NCBI RefSeq assembly: GCF_024339125.1
Contig: NZ_CP101417.1
Span: forward strand, 5,343,001-5,407,000
Direction of reading: 5' to 3'
Origin: Xanthomonas hortorum
Lineage (GTDB): Bacteria > Pseudomonadota > Gammaproteobacteria > Xanthomonadales > Xanthomonadaceae
Length of the DNA: 64,000 nt
This document shows, piece after piece, positions 53,471 through 62,803 of the stretch. The position numbers were made by a program, and so were the translations under genes. The notes beneath the pieces are model-generated. The model was not told where the DNA came from and ran no database searches. It saw only the letters and a list, made by a program, of their open reading frames with translations. Position 1 is the first letter of the stretch, and each line of letters starts with the position of its first letter.

Positions 53471-55948
53471 ATGACTGATCAATCCTCAAAACGTGGGCTA
53501 GGCACCTGGTTGCTGGTCGCCTATGCGGTGGTGATCGCCGTGCTCGGTGCGGTGCTTGCCTACGAAGGCGGCCGCCTGGTTGCCGTTGGCGGTTCCTGGT
53601 ACTACCTGTTGGCGGGCATCGGCCTGTTCCTGGCTGGCGTCTTGCTGGCGCTGGGCAAGCGTGCCGGCCTGTGGCTGTTTGGCGCCACGCTGGCGGCCAC
53701 CATCGCGTGGGCGCTGTGGGAAGTGGGCCTGGATGGCTGGGGCCTGGTCCCGCGGCTGGCCATGATGTCGGTGCTCGGCCTGGTGCTGCTGCCGTTCTGG
53801 GGTGTGGCGCGTCGGCGCATGCAGCCGTTGTCGGGTCTGGGCTATGTGCTGGTGACCGGCGTGCTGCCGATCCTGGGCGCAGCGCTGATCCTGTGGCCGT
53901 TGCTGGTACCGCGCAATGTCGAACTGGCCGATGCCTCCAAGCTGCCGGCCGAGAACGCAACCCCGTTCAGCCGCGCCAACGTGCCCAGCCCGGACGGCAA
54001 CGTCGCGGCCAACCACGATGCCAGCAACTGGACGTCGTACGCCGGCTCCAACCTGTCCAACCACTACACTCCGGGCGCGCAGATCACCCCGGAAAACGCC
54101 AAACAGCTCAAGGTGGCCTGGGAATTTCATACCGGCGATCTCAAGCCGGCCGGCTCCAAGCTGGGCTACGCCTTCCAGAACACCCCACTCAAGGTCGGCG
54201 AGCTGCTCTACATCTGCACCCCGACCCAGAAGGTGATCGCGGTGGAAGCGGCCAACGGCAAGGAGCGCTGGCGCTTCGACCCGCAGACCAACCCGAAGGC
54301 GATGGCCGGCGTTGCCGCCACCACCTGCCGTGGCGTGTCGTACTACCAGGCACCGGAAGGCACCGCCGAGTGCCCGACCCGGATCTTCTGGCCGATGGTC
54401 GACGGCCGCCTCGGCGCGCTGGATGCGCAGACCGGCAAGCTGTGCACCAGCTTCGGCAACAACGGTTATGTGGACCTCAATGCCGGCACCGGCAACACCA
54501 AGCCGGGCTTCGTCGGCCCGACTTCGCCGCCGGTGGTGATGCGCGGTGTGGTGATCCAGCCCACCGGCCAGGTGCGCGACGGCCAGGAAGGCGATGCGCC
54601 CTCGGGCGTGGTGCGTGGCTTCGATGCGCTCACCGGCCAGCTGCGTTGGGCCTGGGACCTGGGCAACCCGGCGATCACCGCCGAGCCGCCGGCCGGCCAG
54701 ACCTATACCCGTTCGACCCCGAACGTGTGGTCGCTGATGTCCGCCGACGACGAGCTGGGCCTGGTCTATCTGCCCACCGGCAATGCCTCGGGCGACTTCT
54801 TCGGCAAGGGCCGCACGCCGCAGGATGAGGAATACACCGCCTCCCTGGTCGCCGTGGACGCGGCCACCGGCAAGGAGCGTTGGCACTTCCGCACCGTCAA
54901 CCACGACCTGTGGGATTACGACATCGGCCCGCAGCCGAACCTGGTCGATTGGCCGGTCGCTGGCGGCGGTACCCGTCCTGCGGTGATCCAGGCCACCAAG
55001 TCCGGCCAAGTGTTCGTGCTGGACCGTGCCACCGGCGAGCCGATCATGCCGGTCAAGCAGATCGCCGTGCCGCAAGGCACCGATCACGGCGATTTTACCG
55101 CTGCCACGCAGCCGATCTCGCCGGGCATGCCCAATACCGTGGGCGCGCCGAGCCGCGAGTACGAAACCATCATCGAATCCGATGCCTGGGGCATGACTCC
55201 GTTCGACCAGCTGGCCTGCCGTATTCAGTTCAAGCAGCTGCGCTACGAAGGCATGTTCACCCCGCCGACCCTGCAAGGCTCGCTGGCGTTCACCGGCAAC
55301 CACGGCGGCATCAACTGGGGCGGCGTCTCGGTCGATCTGCAGCGCGGCATCATGGTGATGAACAGTAATCGCCTGCCCTACACCTTGCAGGTCTATACCC
55401 GCGAGAAAATGAACGAGCTGGGCGTGGTCTCGGTGTTCGACGGCAAGAGCAAGACCCCCGGCTACATGGCGCAGAAGGGCCTGGCCTACGGCGCGCGCAA
55501 GGAGCCGTGGATGTCGCCGCTCAACACCCCGTGCGTGGCACCGCCGTGGGGCTACATCTCCGGTGTGGATTTGCGCACGCAGCAGGTGATCTGGCGCCGT
55601 CCGCTGGGCACCGGCTACGACCAGGGCCCGATGGGCATCCCGTCCAAGACCAAGTTCGAAATCGGTACGCCCAATAACAGCGGCTCGCTGGCCACCGCCG
55701 GCGGCGTGACCTTCATCGGCGCGACCCTGGACGACTTCATGCGTGGCTTCGACACCCGCACCGGCAAGCAGGTCTGGGAGACCCGCGTGCCGGCCGGCCC
55801 GCAGGCAGCCCCGCTGAGCTACACCATCGACGGCAAGCAGTACATCGTGGCCGCCGTGGGTGGACACGACCGCATGGAAACCAAGTCCGGCGACAGCGTC
55901 ATCGCCTGGGCGCTGCCGGACGATGCGCAGGCCACGCCGGCCAAGTAA
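53471..55948 (+). CDS. gcd: Membrane-bound PQQ-dependent glucose dehydrogenase
   Basis: This 825-residue quinoprotein oxidises glucose to gluconolactone in the periplasm and passes electrons to ubiquinone. Residues ~1-150 form about five membrane helices (for example TWLLVAYAVVIAVLGAVLAY). The rest is an eight-bladed propeller with PQQ-dehydrogenase repeats such as LDAQTGKLCTSFG, VNHDLWDYDIGPQPNL and LVAVDAATGKERW. The conserved C-terminal part (GTPNNSGSLATAGGVTFIGATLDDFM) is complete. It stands alone and has its own terminator. Confidence 0.94.
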   Translation: MTDQSSKRGLGTWLLVAYAVVIAVLGAVLAYEGGRLVAVGGSWYYLLAGIGLFLAGVLLALGKRAGLWLFGATLAATIAWALWEVGLDGWGLVPRLAMMSVLGLVLLPFWGVARRRMQPLSGLGYVLVTGVLPILGAALILWPLLVPRNVELADASKLPAENATPFSRANVPSPDGNVAANHDASNWTSYAGSNLSNHYTPGAQITPENAKQLKVAWEFHTGDLKPAGSKLGYAFQNTPLKVGELLYICTPTQKVIAVEAANGKERWRFDPQTNPKAMAGVAATTCRGVSYYQAPEGTAECPTRIFWPMVDGRLGALDAQTGKLCTSFGNNGYVDLNAGTGNTKPGFVGPTSPPVVMRGVVIQPTGQVRDGQEGDAPSGVVRGFDALTGQLRWAWDLGNPAITAEPPAGQTYTRSTPNVWSLMSADDELGLVYLPTGNASGDFFGKGRTPQDEEYTASLVAVDAATGKERWHFRTVNHDLWDYDIGPQPNLVDWPVAGGGTRPAVIQATKSGQVFVLDRATGEPIMPVKQIAVPQGTDHGDFTAATQPISPGMPNTVGAPSREYETIIESDAWGMTPFDQLACRIQFKQLRYEGMFTPPTLQGSLAFTGNHGGINWGGVSVDLQRGIMVMNSNRLPYTLQVYTREKMNELGVVSVFDGKSKTPGYMAQKGLAYGARKEPWMSPLNTPCVAPPWGYISGVDLRTQQVIWRRPLGTGYDQGPMGIPSKTKFEIGTPNNSGSLATAGGVTFIGATLDDFMRGFDTRTGKQVWETRVPAGPQAAPLSYTIDGKQYIVAAVGGHDRMETKSGDSVIAWALPDDAQATPAK

Positions 55949-55980
55949 TCGGCCAACACTGCGTTAGTTTGTGCAAATCG

Positions 55981-56011
55981 AACCGACCGTCGCGAGACGG
56001 TCGGTTTTTTT
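55981..56011 (+). terminator. Rho-independent terminator of gcd
   Basis: AACCGACCGTC (55981-55991) and GACGGTCGGTT (55996-56006) form a perfect 11-bp stem with loop GCGA, followed by seven Ts. It lies about 33 nt after the gcd stop codon. Confidence 0.92.
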
Positions 56012-56377
56012 GTGGGGATTGGAAGTGGGAATCGTAAGAGCGGTTGCGAGTGTCGCGGCTGATGGGAGGCGTGCGCGCTTCTAAAACGCCTACCGCAGAG
56101 GAGATTCCAGCGTGAAACCAGCTAGTGATATTTCACTCGAAATTTACATTTGAAAAATCAGATACCGACACCGCACAACCATTCCACCGCGTACCAAACC
56201 GAACTGAAACCGCTTCCAAATCAATCACATCGGCCATTTCGTCCGCTTAGCGCCCACATTCCGACGAACGGCAATTTCACGCCGTCATGATTCGGGCTCA
56301 GCCGCCGATACCCCCATTGCAGCGTATTTCCTGCCGGACGCAGACCCATCCCAGATCACCTAGTCGGACCCCAGCCT
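56012..56377. other. Intergenic region before the chemotaxis receptor, no gene seen
   Basis: AT-richer in its middle (about 56120-56230). I see no clear promoter, RNA gene or repeat. Confidence 0.3.
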
Positions 56378-58246
56378 ATGTTGCCTTCACACGATGCCAC
56401 CGCTGTCCCCCGCCCATCTGCCGGCAGGAGCCTTGCGCGTGCCACCGGAATGGCCTGGCTTCCCGCCGCTGCGCACATCGGGCTACTGGTATTGCTGACG
56501 CTCTACGCCGCCACGTTGGTGCCCGGTGGTTTTTGGAGCGAGCTGGGACGGATGTTGCCGGCACTGCTGGTGGTGGGCATCGCCAGTGCAGGGCTGTGGT
56601 GGTGGTCGCGCCGTCGCACCAGCGCACAGTTGCAGCAGGCGATCGGCGTGGTCGCTGCGATGGGCGATGAGCGCTTCCAGCGCGTGGAGCTGCGCAATGC
56701 CTCCGGCGAGCTTGCGCCGTTGCTGCAGGCGCTGCAGGCGACCCAGGACAAGCTGGCCATCCGCATCGACGTGATGGAACAAGGCCTGCGCCATGGCCAG
56801 TTCGTGATCAAGGCGCTGGACGATCTGGACACCATGATCCGCATCGCCGACGACGACGGCCAGGTGCTGTTCGCCAATCGCAAATTGCTCGCAATGCTCA
56901 AGCTGATCGAGCCGGATGTGCAGAGCTTCCGCCCCAGCTTCCATGCCGAAGGCTTCGTCGGCGGCAGCATCGGCGACATCTATCCGGACAGCCAGGCGGC
57001 GATCGACCGCATGCGCGCATTGACCGCTTCCAAAGCGGTGCGCGCGCCGTTCTTCGGCCGCCAGATCGACTTCGTCTACAGCCCCGTCATCGCCGCCGAC
57101 GGCACCAAGCTGGGCACCATCGCGCAGTGGATGGACGTCACCGCGCAGGTCAACGCCGAGCAGGCGCTGATCCAGATCATCGATGCCGCCGCGGTCGGCG
57201 ATTTCAGCCGGCGCATGCAGATGGACGGCATGGACGGTGTACTGCTGTCGCTGGCCCAGGGCATCAACCGCATCTACGACTCGGTGGAAACCCACCTGGC
57301 CGCGTTGGCACGCGTGATCGGCGCCATGGCCGAAGGCGACCTCACCCAGCGTGTGGAGGGCGATGCGCACGGCATCTTTGCGCGCCTGCGCGACGACACC
57401 AACCAGACCGTGCTCCGTCTGACCGAAATCATCGGCGGCATCCAGGTTGCCTCCGACACCATTCGCCAGGCCGCGGTGGAAATCGCCGCCGGCAACACCG
57501 ACCTGTCCGAACGCACCGAGCAACAGGCCGCCAACCTCGAAGAAACCGCAAGCTCCATGGAAGAACTCACCTCCACCGTGAAGCAGAATGCGGAAAGCGC
57601 ACTGCAGGCCAATCGCCTGGTGGTGGGCACCGGCGAAGTGGCGCAGAGCGGCGGCAAGGTGATGGACGATGTGGTGTCCACCATGAGCCAGATCAGCACC
57701 GCCTCGCGCAAGATCGGCGAGATCATCGGCGTCATCGACGGCATCGCCTTCCAGACCAATATCCTGGCGCTCAACGCCGCAGTGGAAGCCGCACGCGCGG
57801 GCGAACAAGGCCGTGGTTTCGCCGTGGTCGCCTCGGAAGTGCGCGCATTGGCGAGGCGCTCGGCCGATGCGGCCAAGGAGATCAAGACGCTGATCGCCGA
57901 CTCCACCGACAAGGTCGAACTGGGCTCGGGCCTGGTGCACCGCGCCGGCGCGACCATGCGCGAGATCGTCGGCTCGGTCAAACACGTCACCGACATCATG
58001 AGCGAGATCACCGCCGCCAGCGCCGAGCAATCCAGCGGCATCGAACAGGTCAACCGCACGGTCGCGCAACTGGACGAAGTCACCCAACGCAACGCCGCGC
58101 TGGTGGAAGAAGCCACCGCCGCTGCACGCAGCCTGGAAGAACAGGCCGTGGAGCTGGCCGATGCGGTGTCGATCTTCCGCCTGCAGCCTGCCCATAGCGG
58201 CAACGCAAACGTAGTGCGTGCAAGTTTTGGAAACGCGGCGGCGTAA
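56378..58246 (+). CDS. Methyl-accepting chemotaxis protein with PAS-like sensor region
   Basis: This 622-residue chemoreceptor is anchored by two close membrane helices near the N-terminus ([20 protein letters not shown] and [17 protein letters not shown]). It therefore has almost no periplasmic domain and should sense a cytosolic signal. A PAS-like fold follows ([22 protein letters not shown], residues ~150-250), then a HAMP-like stretch and the signalling coiled coil. The conserved tip is near residue 460 ([30 protein letters not shown]; key residues E, N, A, E, A, A, R, A). No pentapeptide tether is visible at the end. Confidence 0.92.
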   Translation: MLPSHDATAVPRPSAGRSLARATGMAWLPAAAHIGLLVLLTLYAATLVPGGFWSELGRMLPALLVVGIASAGLWWWSRRRTSAQLQQAIGVVAAMGDERFQRVELRNASGELAPLLQALQATQDKLAIRIDVMEQGLRHGQFVIKALDDLDTMIRIADDDGQVLFANRKLLAMLKLIEPDVQSFRPSFHAEGFVGGSIGDIYPDSQAAIDRMRALTASKAVRAPFFGRQIDFVYSPVIAADGTKLGTIAQWMDVTAQVNAEQALIQIIDAAAVGDFSRRMQMDGMDGVLLSLAQGINRIYDSVETHLAALARVIGAMAEGDLTQRVEGDAHGIFARLRDDTNQTVLRLTEIIGGIQVASDTIRQAAVEIAAGNTDLSERTEQQAANLEETASSMEELTSTVKQNAESALQANRLVVGTGEVAQSGGKVMDDVVSTMSQISTASRKIGEIIGVIDGIAFQTNILALNAAVEAARAGEQGRGFAVVASEVRALARRSADAAKEIKTLIADSTDKVELGSGLVHRAGATMREIVGSVKHVTDIMSEITAASAEQSSGIEQVNRTVAQLDEVTQRNAALVEEATAAARSLEEQAVELADAVSIFRLQPAHSGNANVVRASFGNAAA

Positions 58247-58265
58247 GCGGCCGTCACGGAATCAC

Positions 58266-58333
58266 CGTAGGAGCGCACCTGGGCGCGATGGGCGTTACCG
58301 GTAACGCCCATCGCGCCCAGGTGCGCTCCTACG
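58266..58333. repeat. Perfect 68-bp palindrome (REP-like)
   Basis: CGTAGGAGCGCACCTGGG... at 58266 reads the same on the other strand to ...CTCCTACG at 58333, with no mismatch and no loop. The centre lies between 58299 and 58300 (ACCGGT). It sits 20 bp after the chemoreceptor gene. It belongs to the GTAGGAGCG-type repeats common in gammaproteobacteria and may stabilise or terminate the mRNA. Confidence 0.9.
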
Positions 58334-58414
58334 ACAAGCAAACGTGCCGGTCCGCAGTTCCAGATCAAACACATGCGACCGAATAACCAGCCATCGTGAA
58401 AATCGGCGCGCTAT

Positions 58415-58483
58415 CGTAGGAGCGTGCTTGCGCGCGATGAAGCGTTATCGGTAACGCCCGTCGCGCACAAGTGCGCTCCTACG
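58415..58483. repeat. Second, imperfect REP-like palindrome
   Basis: CGTAGGAGCGTGCTTGCGCGCGATG... pairs imperfectly with ...TCGCGCACAAGTGCGCTCCTACG. The ends and the centre (TTATCGGTAACG) match the perfect palindrome 150 bp to the left, so they are two members of one family. Confidence 0.85.
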
Positions 58484-58508
58484 CGGAGCTCGCTCGCTAA
58501 GATAAGCG

Positions 58509-59033
58509 CTAATCAAGAAACCGTGCACGCTGCTCGGGGCTTGGCAGCATGCAATGCTCGGTGCGACCGAACCAGCGATAGCGATTGCGTGCGATCAGGC
58601 GATAGCCGATGTCGCGCACACTGCTGGGCACTACGCGCAACACCGTGGCCAGCCGCCAGACGCCGCCTAAGCCAGCCAGGACCCGCACGATCGCATCGCT
58701 GTCGGTCCACGCACCGCTGGCATCCACCAGTAGAAACGACAGCGGGTCGTCCGGATCCAGACCGTGCTGCAACAACAGCGCGCGCCCGGCCTGGCCCTGC
58801 ATTGCGGCAAAGCGATAACGCCCATGCCGATCGTGACGCAGCAGAAATTTGACCCAGCCATTGCACAGCAGACACACGCCATCGAACACGATGGTCGCGC
58901 GCGCTTCGCCTGGCTTACCGCAGCGCGGCTCCACGCGAGGCGGCTCCACGCGAGGCGGCTCTGGGTGAGAAGGCTCCGATTGAGGCAGCTCCACGTGAGG
59001 CACCTCAACGAACGGTGGATCAACGCGGTTCAA
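58509..59033 (-). CDS. DUF393 (DCC family) thiol-disulfide oxidoreductase-like protein
   Basis: The conserved DUF393 part (about 125 residues) has the DxxCxxC motif IVFDGVCLLCNGWVKFLL, then YRFAAMQGQAGRALL and VRDIGYRLIARNRYRWFGR. Upstream lies a Pro/Glu/Val-rich segment made of short repeats (EPPRVEPPRVEP). There is no ATG in the right place. The possible starts are TTG 59033 (overlapping the DUF4166 gene), GTG 59003 or GTG 58994, so the N-terminus is uncertain. It is the last gene of the rluD operon. The redox role is inferred from the family. Confidence 0.75.
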   Translation of the reverse strand: MNRVDPPFVEVPHVELPQSEPSHPEPPRVEPPRVEPRCGKPGEARATIVFDGVCLLCNGWVKFLLRHDRHGRYRFAAMQGQAGRALLLQHGLDPDDPLSFLLVDASGAWTDSDAIVRVLAGLGGVWRLATVLRVVPSSVRDIGYRLIARNRYRWFGRTEHCMLPSPEQRARFLD

Positions 59034-59547
59034 GCCAACCCTCGTAGCGAATGAACGGGCCGACCAGCGGCAGGTGCACGTCGTCGACCAGAAATCCATA
59101 GCGGCCAGCGTCGGCATGCTCGCGGCAACGCACCTGCTCGAACCAGCGCGCAGGCAGCGGAATCCAGCCGAACGCCCACACCCGGATGGCCTGCCAGTAC
59201 AGCGACTGCGTATCGGCGTGCAGCGCGAATTCGAAGCGCACTGCGCCCAGGTGTTCGCGCAAGCCGTTGCCGTGCCGCCACAAGCGCGAGTGCATCGGCA
59301 GGCCGTCAAAACAGCGATGCCAGCGCTCGCCATTCGCGTCGGCAAGAAACTCCACTTCGACCTCCACTTCGCCGCTGCGCGGCAACCGGCTCAGCATCGC
59401 CAGCACTGGCACCAACAGATGGCGACCGCGCTGGATCTGCGCCCGACCGGCAAAGGTCTGCCGCAGCTGCACCGAATGCAGCGCACGCACCGGCACAGGC
59501 AGCTGCGCGAAGGCGCCCTGCCCCAGCACCTGCGCGAACAACGGCAT
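59020..59547 (-). CDS. DUF4166-domain protein
   Basis: This 175-residue protein consists of a DUF4166 domain: MPLFAQVLGQGAFAQLPVPVRALHS, GRHLLVPVLAMLSRLPRSGE, ERWHRCFDGLPMHSRLW and YGFLVDDVHLPLVGPFIRYEGWL (only short stretches are diagnostic). Its function is unknown. It starts 2 bp after the pgeF stop and overlaps the DUF393 gene, so these four genes form one transcript. Confidence 0.85.
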   Translation of the reverse strand: MPLFAQVLGQGAFAQLPVPVRALHSVQLRQTFAGRAQIQRGRHLLVPVLAMLSRLPRSGEVEVEVEFLADANGERWHRCFDGLPMHSRLWRHGNGLREHLGAVRFEFALHADTQSLYWQAIRVWAFGWIPLPARWFEQVRCREHADAGRYGFLVDDVHLPLVGPFIRYEGWLEPR

Positions 59548-59549
59548 GC

Positions 59550-60365
59550 TCAGGGCGCGATCCAGGCCAGCGTGGCCATGCGCCCGCTACGGCGATCGCG
59601 ACGATGCGAGAAGAACCGTTGCGGGTCGGAAATGGTGCACAACCCACCACCATGGATGGCGCCAGCCGGCACACCGGCCTGCTGCAGGCGCTGACGCGCC
59701 AAGGCATACAGATCCACCAGCCAGTGCCCCGGGCGCGTGGCGACAAATGCGCTTTGCGCCTGCGCATCGTGCGCGACGAAGGCGTCGAACACGTCCTGCC
59801 CGATTTCGTACACCTGCGGCCCCGCCGCCGGCCCCAACCACGCCACCATGTGCTGCGGCGGCGTGCGCATGGCCGCCACGCTGCGCTCCAGCATGCCGTC
59901 GGCCAACCCGCGCCAACCCGCATGTGCGGCGGCGACTTCGCTGCCATCGCCAGCGGCGAGCACGACCGGCAAGCAATCGGCGGTGAGGATCGCCAGCACC
60001 ACGCCGGGCACGTCGGTCACCGAAGCATCGGCAACCGCTTCCCGCGCACCCGGCGCGACATCCTCCGCAGCACTGATCGGCTCGCCGGTCGCAACCGGCG
60101 GCGCAGCGAAGCGCACCACCTCCACCCCATGCACCTGGCGCAACCAGTGCGGCGTGCTGGGCAGTGCCAGCGCCTCGACCAGCAGCGCCCGGTTGCGCTC
60201 CACCCGTTCCGGCACGTCGCCGTCGGCAGCGTTGCGATTGCCGAGGTTGAGCGTGTCGAACGGCGCCTGCGATTCGCCCAGGCCGTAACGCAGCGTGGTC
60301 AGTGCGTGGATGCGCGGCGGTGCCGGCCAGTTGGCCGGCAACACGAACGGCGCGACGGCTGCCAC
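59550..60365 (-). CDS. pgeF: Peptidoglycan editing factor / polyphenol oxidase family protein
   Basis: This 271-residue YfiH/PgeF protein, a multicopper-fold metalloenzyme, hydrolyses wrongly incorporated L-Ser from UDP-MurNAc peptides in E. coli. Metal-binding elements are LRQVHGVEVV near residue 77, ILTADCLPVVLA near 126 and AAHAGWRGLADGML near 145. The GTG start at 60365 is used because no ATG fits and the stop of rluD is 1 bp before it. This coupling is typical of rluD-pgeF operons. Confidence 0.9.
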   Translation of the reverse strand: MAAVAPFVLPANWPAPPRIHALTTLRYGLGESQAPFDTLNLGNRNAADGDVPERVERNRALLVEALALPSTPHWLRQVHGVEVVRFAAPPVATGEPISAAEDVAPGAREAVADASVTDVPGVVLAILTADCLPVVLAAGDGSEVAAAHAGWRGLADGMLERSVAAMRTPPQHMVAWLGPAAGPQVYEIGQDVFDAFVAHDAQAQSAFVATRPGHWLVDLYALARQRLQQAGVPAGAIHGGGLCTISDPQRFFSHRRDRRSGRMATLAWIAP

Positions 60366-60366
60366 C

Positions 60367-61362
60367 TTAGCGGCGTGCCTGCTCGGCGTTGCGCACGCTG
60401 TCTTCGCGCAACGCGGTCATCAACCGCTGCAGATCCACCGGCACCGGCGCGCTGGCGCGCACCGGCTCGCCGCTGACCGGATGCAGGAATTCCAGGGTTT
60501 CGGCATGCAACGCCTGGCGCTTGAAGGTGCGCAATTCATGCACCAATTCGTCGCTGGCGCCCTTGGGCAACTTGAGCGCGCCGCCGTACAGCGGGTCGCC
60601 GACGATCGGCGATTTCAGATGCGCCATATGCACGCGAATCTGATGGGTGCGCCCGGTTTCCAGCCGGCATTCCAGCGCGGTGTGCGCACGGAAGCGCTCG
60701 CGCAGGCGGTAATGGGTGACCGCATCGCGGCCGTCGTCGCGCACCGCCATCTTCAGCCGATCGCGCGGATGGCGGTCGATCGGCGCATTGGCGGTGCCGC
60801 CGGAGACCAGCGCGCCCACCACCACCGCCAGGTACTGGCGATGCACATCGCGCGCGGACAGCTGCTCCACCAGCGCGGTCTGCGCCTGCACGGTGCGCGC
60901 CACCACCATCACGCCGCTGGTGTCCTTGTCCAGGCGATGCACCACGCCGGCGCGCGGCACGGCCGCAAGCGCCGGGTCGCGGAACAGCAGCGCATTGACC
61001 AGGGTGCCGTCCGGATTGCCCGCGCCCGGGTGGACCACCAGCCCGGCCGGCTTGTCGATCACCAGCACCTGGTCGTCTTCGTACAACACGCTCAGCGGGA
61101 TGTCCTGCGGCTCGGAACGGGTCTGGATTTCCAGCACCACCTGCACCTGCACGCTCTCGCCGCCGCGCAAGGTGTCGCGCGGACGCGCCATTTCGCCGTT
61201 CAGCAGCGCATCGCCGGATTTGATCCACTCCGACAGCCGCGAGCGCGAGAATTCGGGGAACAGCTCGGCCAGCACCGCGTCGAAACGGCGCCCTGCGGCG
61301 TTGTCGGGCACGATGGCCTGGCGGATGGACGGGTCAAGGGGTTCGGCAGATGGGTCGGACAT
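60367..61362 (-). CDS. rluD: 23S rRNA pseudouridine synthase RluD
   Basis: RluD (331 residues) makes pseudouridines 1911/1915/1917 of 23S rRNA. An S4 domain (~20-85, [19 protein letters not shown]) precedes the catalytic module with the active-site Asp in [15 protein letters not shown] near residue 130 and [11 protein letters not shown] near 215. ATG 61362 matches the family; an upstream GTG gives only four more residues. The gene is divergent from bamD with a 119-bp shared promoter region, a common arrangement in gammaproteobacteria. Confidence 0.95.
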   Translation of the reverse strand: MSDPSAEPLDPSIRQAIVPDNAAGRRFDAVLAELFPEFSRSRLSEWIKSGDALLNGEMARPRDTLRGGESVQVQVVLEIQTRSEPQDIPLSVLYEDDQVLVIDKPAGLVVHPGAGNPDGTLVNALLFRDPALAAVPRAGVVHRLDKDTSGVMVVARTVQAQTALVEQLSARDVHRQYLAVVVGALVSGGTANAPIDRHPRDRLKMAVRDDGRDAVTHYRLRERFRAHTALECRLETGRTHQIRVHMAHLKSPIVGDPLYGGALKLPKGASDELVHELRTFKRQALHAETLEFLHPVSGEPVRASAPVPVDLQRLMTALREDSVRNAEQARR

Positions 61363-61481
61363 GGACACAGGCACTCAGGCAAAAGCGGGAATTTGGGGTC
61401 CGGGCGGCGGGAGTCAGTCGCCGGACAGGCCACTAGGCTATCATCGCGCTCTCGTTTTCCTGATGCGTCCTGCCCAGACCC

Positions 61482-62363
61482 ATGATCCGACGGTCCACGT
61501 TTTCCGCGCCTGCGCGCCTGATTGCCCTCATGCTGGTGATGGCGTTCGTCGTCACCGGTTGCCACCGCGGCGCCAAGAACAAGAATCCCGACGAGGGCAT
61601 GCCGGTCGAGCAGCTGTACGGCAAGAGTCACGGCCTGATGGAGAAAGGCAACTGGGCCGGCGCCGAAGCCAGCTACAAGCGCCTGATCGCCCAGTACCCG
61701 TACGGCCCGTACACCGAGCAGGCGATGATCGAGACTGCGTATGCGCAGTACAAGGCCGGCAAGCACGACGACACCGTCTCCAGCGTCGACCGCTTCATCC
61801 GCACCTACCCGACCCATCGCAACATCTCGTATCTGTATTACCTGCGCGGGCTGGCCAATAGCAACCGCGACACGGTGTTCCTGCGCCGCGTGTGGTCGCT
61901 GGACCCGAGCCGTCGCGATCTGTCCTCGCCGCAGCAGGCCTACAACGACTTCAACACCGTCACCGACCGCTATCCGAACAGCCGTTACGCGCCGGATGCG
62001 CGCAAGCGGATGATCGAACTGCGCGACGTGTTCGCCCAGCATGAGCTGGACAACGCGCTGTACTACCTGCGTCGCAATGCCTGGGTCTCGGCGGCCGGTC
62101 GTGCCAATTACCTGCTGGAAACCTATCCGCAGAGCGCCTACCAGTACGACGCAGTCGCGGTGCTGGCCGAGGCCTATACACACCTGGGCAACAAGACCCT
62201 GGCCGCCGACGCGCGCCGCGTGCTGGAGCTCAACAGCCCGCAGCATCCGTGGCTGACCGGCAACTGGCCGAAGTACCCGTGGGCCATCCGCAAGCTCAAC
62301 CCGTTCGCTGGCGAGAAATCTGCCGCCAGTGGCGAGCGCAACTCGCAGATGAGTCGCGACTAA
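61482..62363 (+). CDS. bamD: Outer-membrane assembly lipoprotein BamD
   Basis: BamD (293 residues) is the essential lipoprotein of the BAM complex that inserts beta-barrels such as the many receptors here. The lipobox is VVTGC (Cys near residue 27). Five TPR-like helical pairs follow, with LYGKSHGLMEKGNWAGAEASYKRLI, YYLRGLAN and AAGRANYLLETYP. The C-terminus has a short Ser/Gly-rich tail. ATG 61482 is the first one giving a complete signal peptide. Confidence 0.94.
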   Translation: MIRRSTFSAPARLIALMLVMAFVVTGCHRGAKNKNPDEGMPVEQLYGKSHGLMEKGNWAGAEASYKRLIAQYPYGPYTEQAMIETAYAQYKAGKHDDTVSSVDRFIRTYPTHRNISYLYYLRGLANSNRDTVFLRRVWSLDPSRRDLSSPQQAYNDFNTVTDRYPNSRYAPDARKRMIELRDVFAQHELDNALYYLRRNAWVSAAGRANYLLETYPQSAYQYDAVAVLAEAYTHLGNKTLAADARRVLELNSPQHPWLTGNWPKYPWAIRKLNPFAGEKSAASGERNSQMSRD

Positions 62364-62498
62364 GTTTGCGTCATAGCTGCTTCTAAATGCAGTCAGAAGC
62401 TCAGCTCAAACGCTGAGCCGATCGAGGGCGCGATGCCTTCACCAGAGAGTGAGTCGGTGCTTTGTTGAAAACATGCACACCGACCATCTCGACTGGTC
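62364..62498. other. Short gap between bamD and repeat copy E
   Basis: No gene is seen. A hairpin-like AGCTCAG-CTCAAACG-CTGAGC (about 62399-62419) could end the bamD transcript, though it lacks a T-run. The right end carries the conserved flank of the stem-loop repeat. Confidence 0.3.
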
Positions 62499-62598
62499 CT
62501 TGCCCGCCCACCGTCGCGGGACCTTACGCGGCATGGATGCCGCGTAAGAGCTTACAAGGACGTACTTGCAGCGTGTCCCGCGATGGTGGGCGGGCAAG
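62499..62598 (+). repeat. Stem-loop repeat family, copy E
   Basis: This 100-bp unit is nearly the same as copy D: CTTGCCCGCCCACCG outer arms, CTTACGCGGCAT inner hairpin, and AGCTTACAAGGACGTACTTG. Its left flank (CACACCGACCATCTCGACTGG) and right flank (GGCCCTGCAGCCAGGTCGCAG) are also shared with other copies. It lies between two plus-strand genes. Confidence 0.85.
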
Positions 62599-62803
62599 GG
62601 CCCTGCAGCCAGGTCGCAGATCGACGGCTCTGCAGCCAGGCCGCAGAGTAGTGGCCCGCTCAATTCACCTGTCTGCCGACACAGCGGTGGACTCTGCGCA
62701 AATCCAGGAACCGGCGCCAGATCACCTAACAGCCGCGATTGGCTGCCTATACTCGACCCCGAAGAAGATCCGACTCCCCACCGGCGCCAGCCAAGGAGGC
62801 CGC

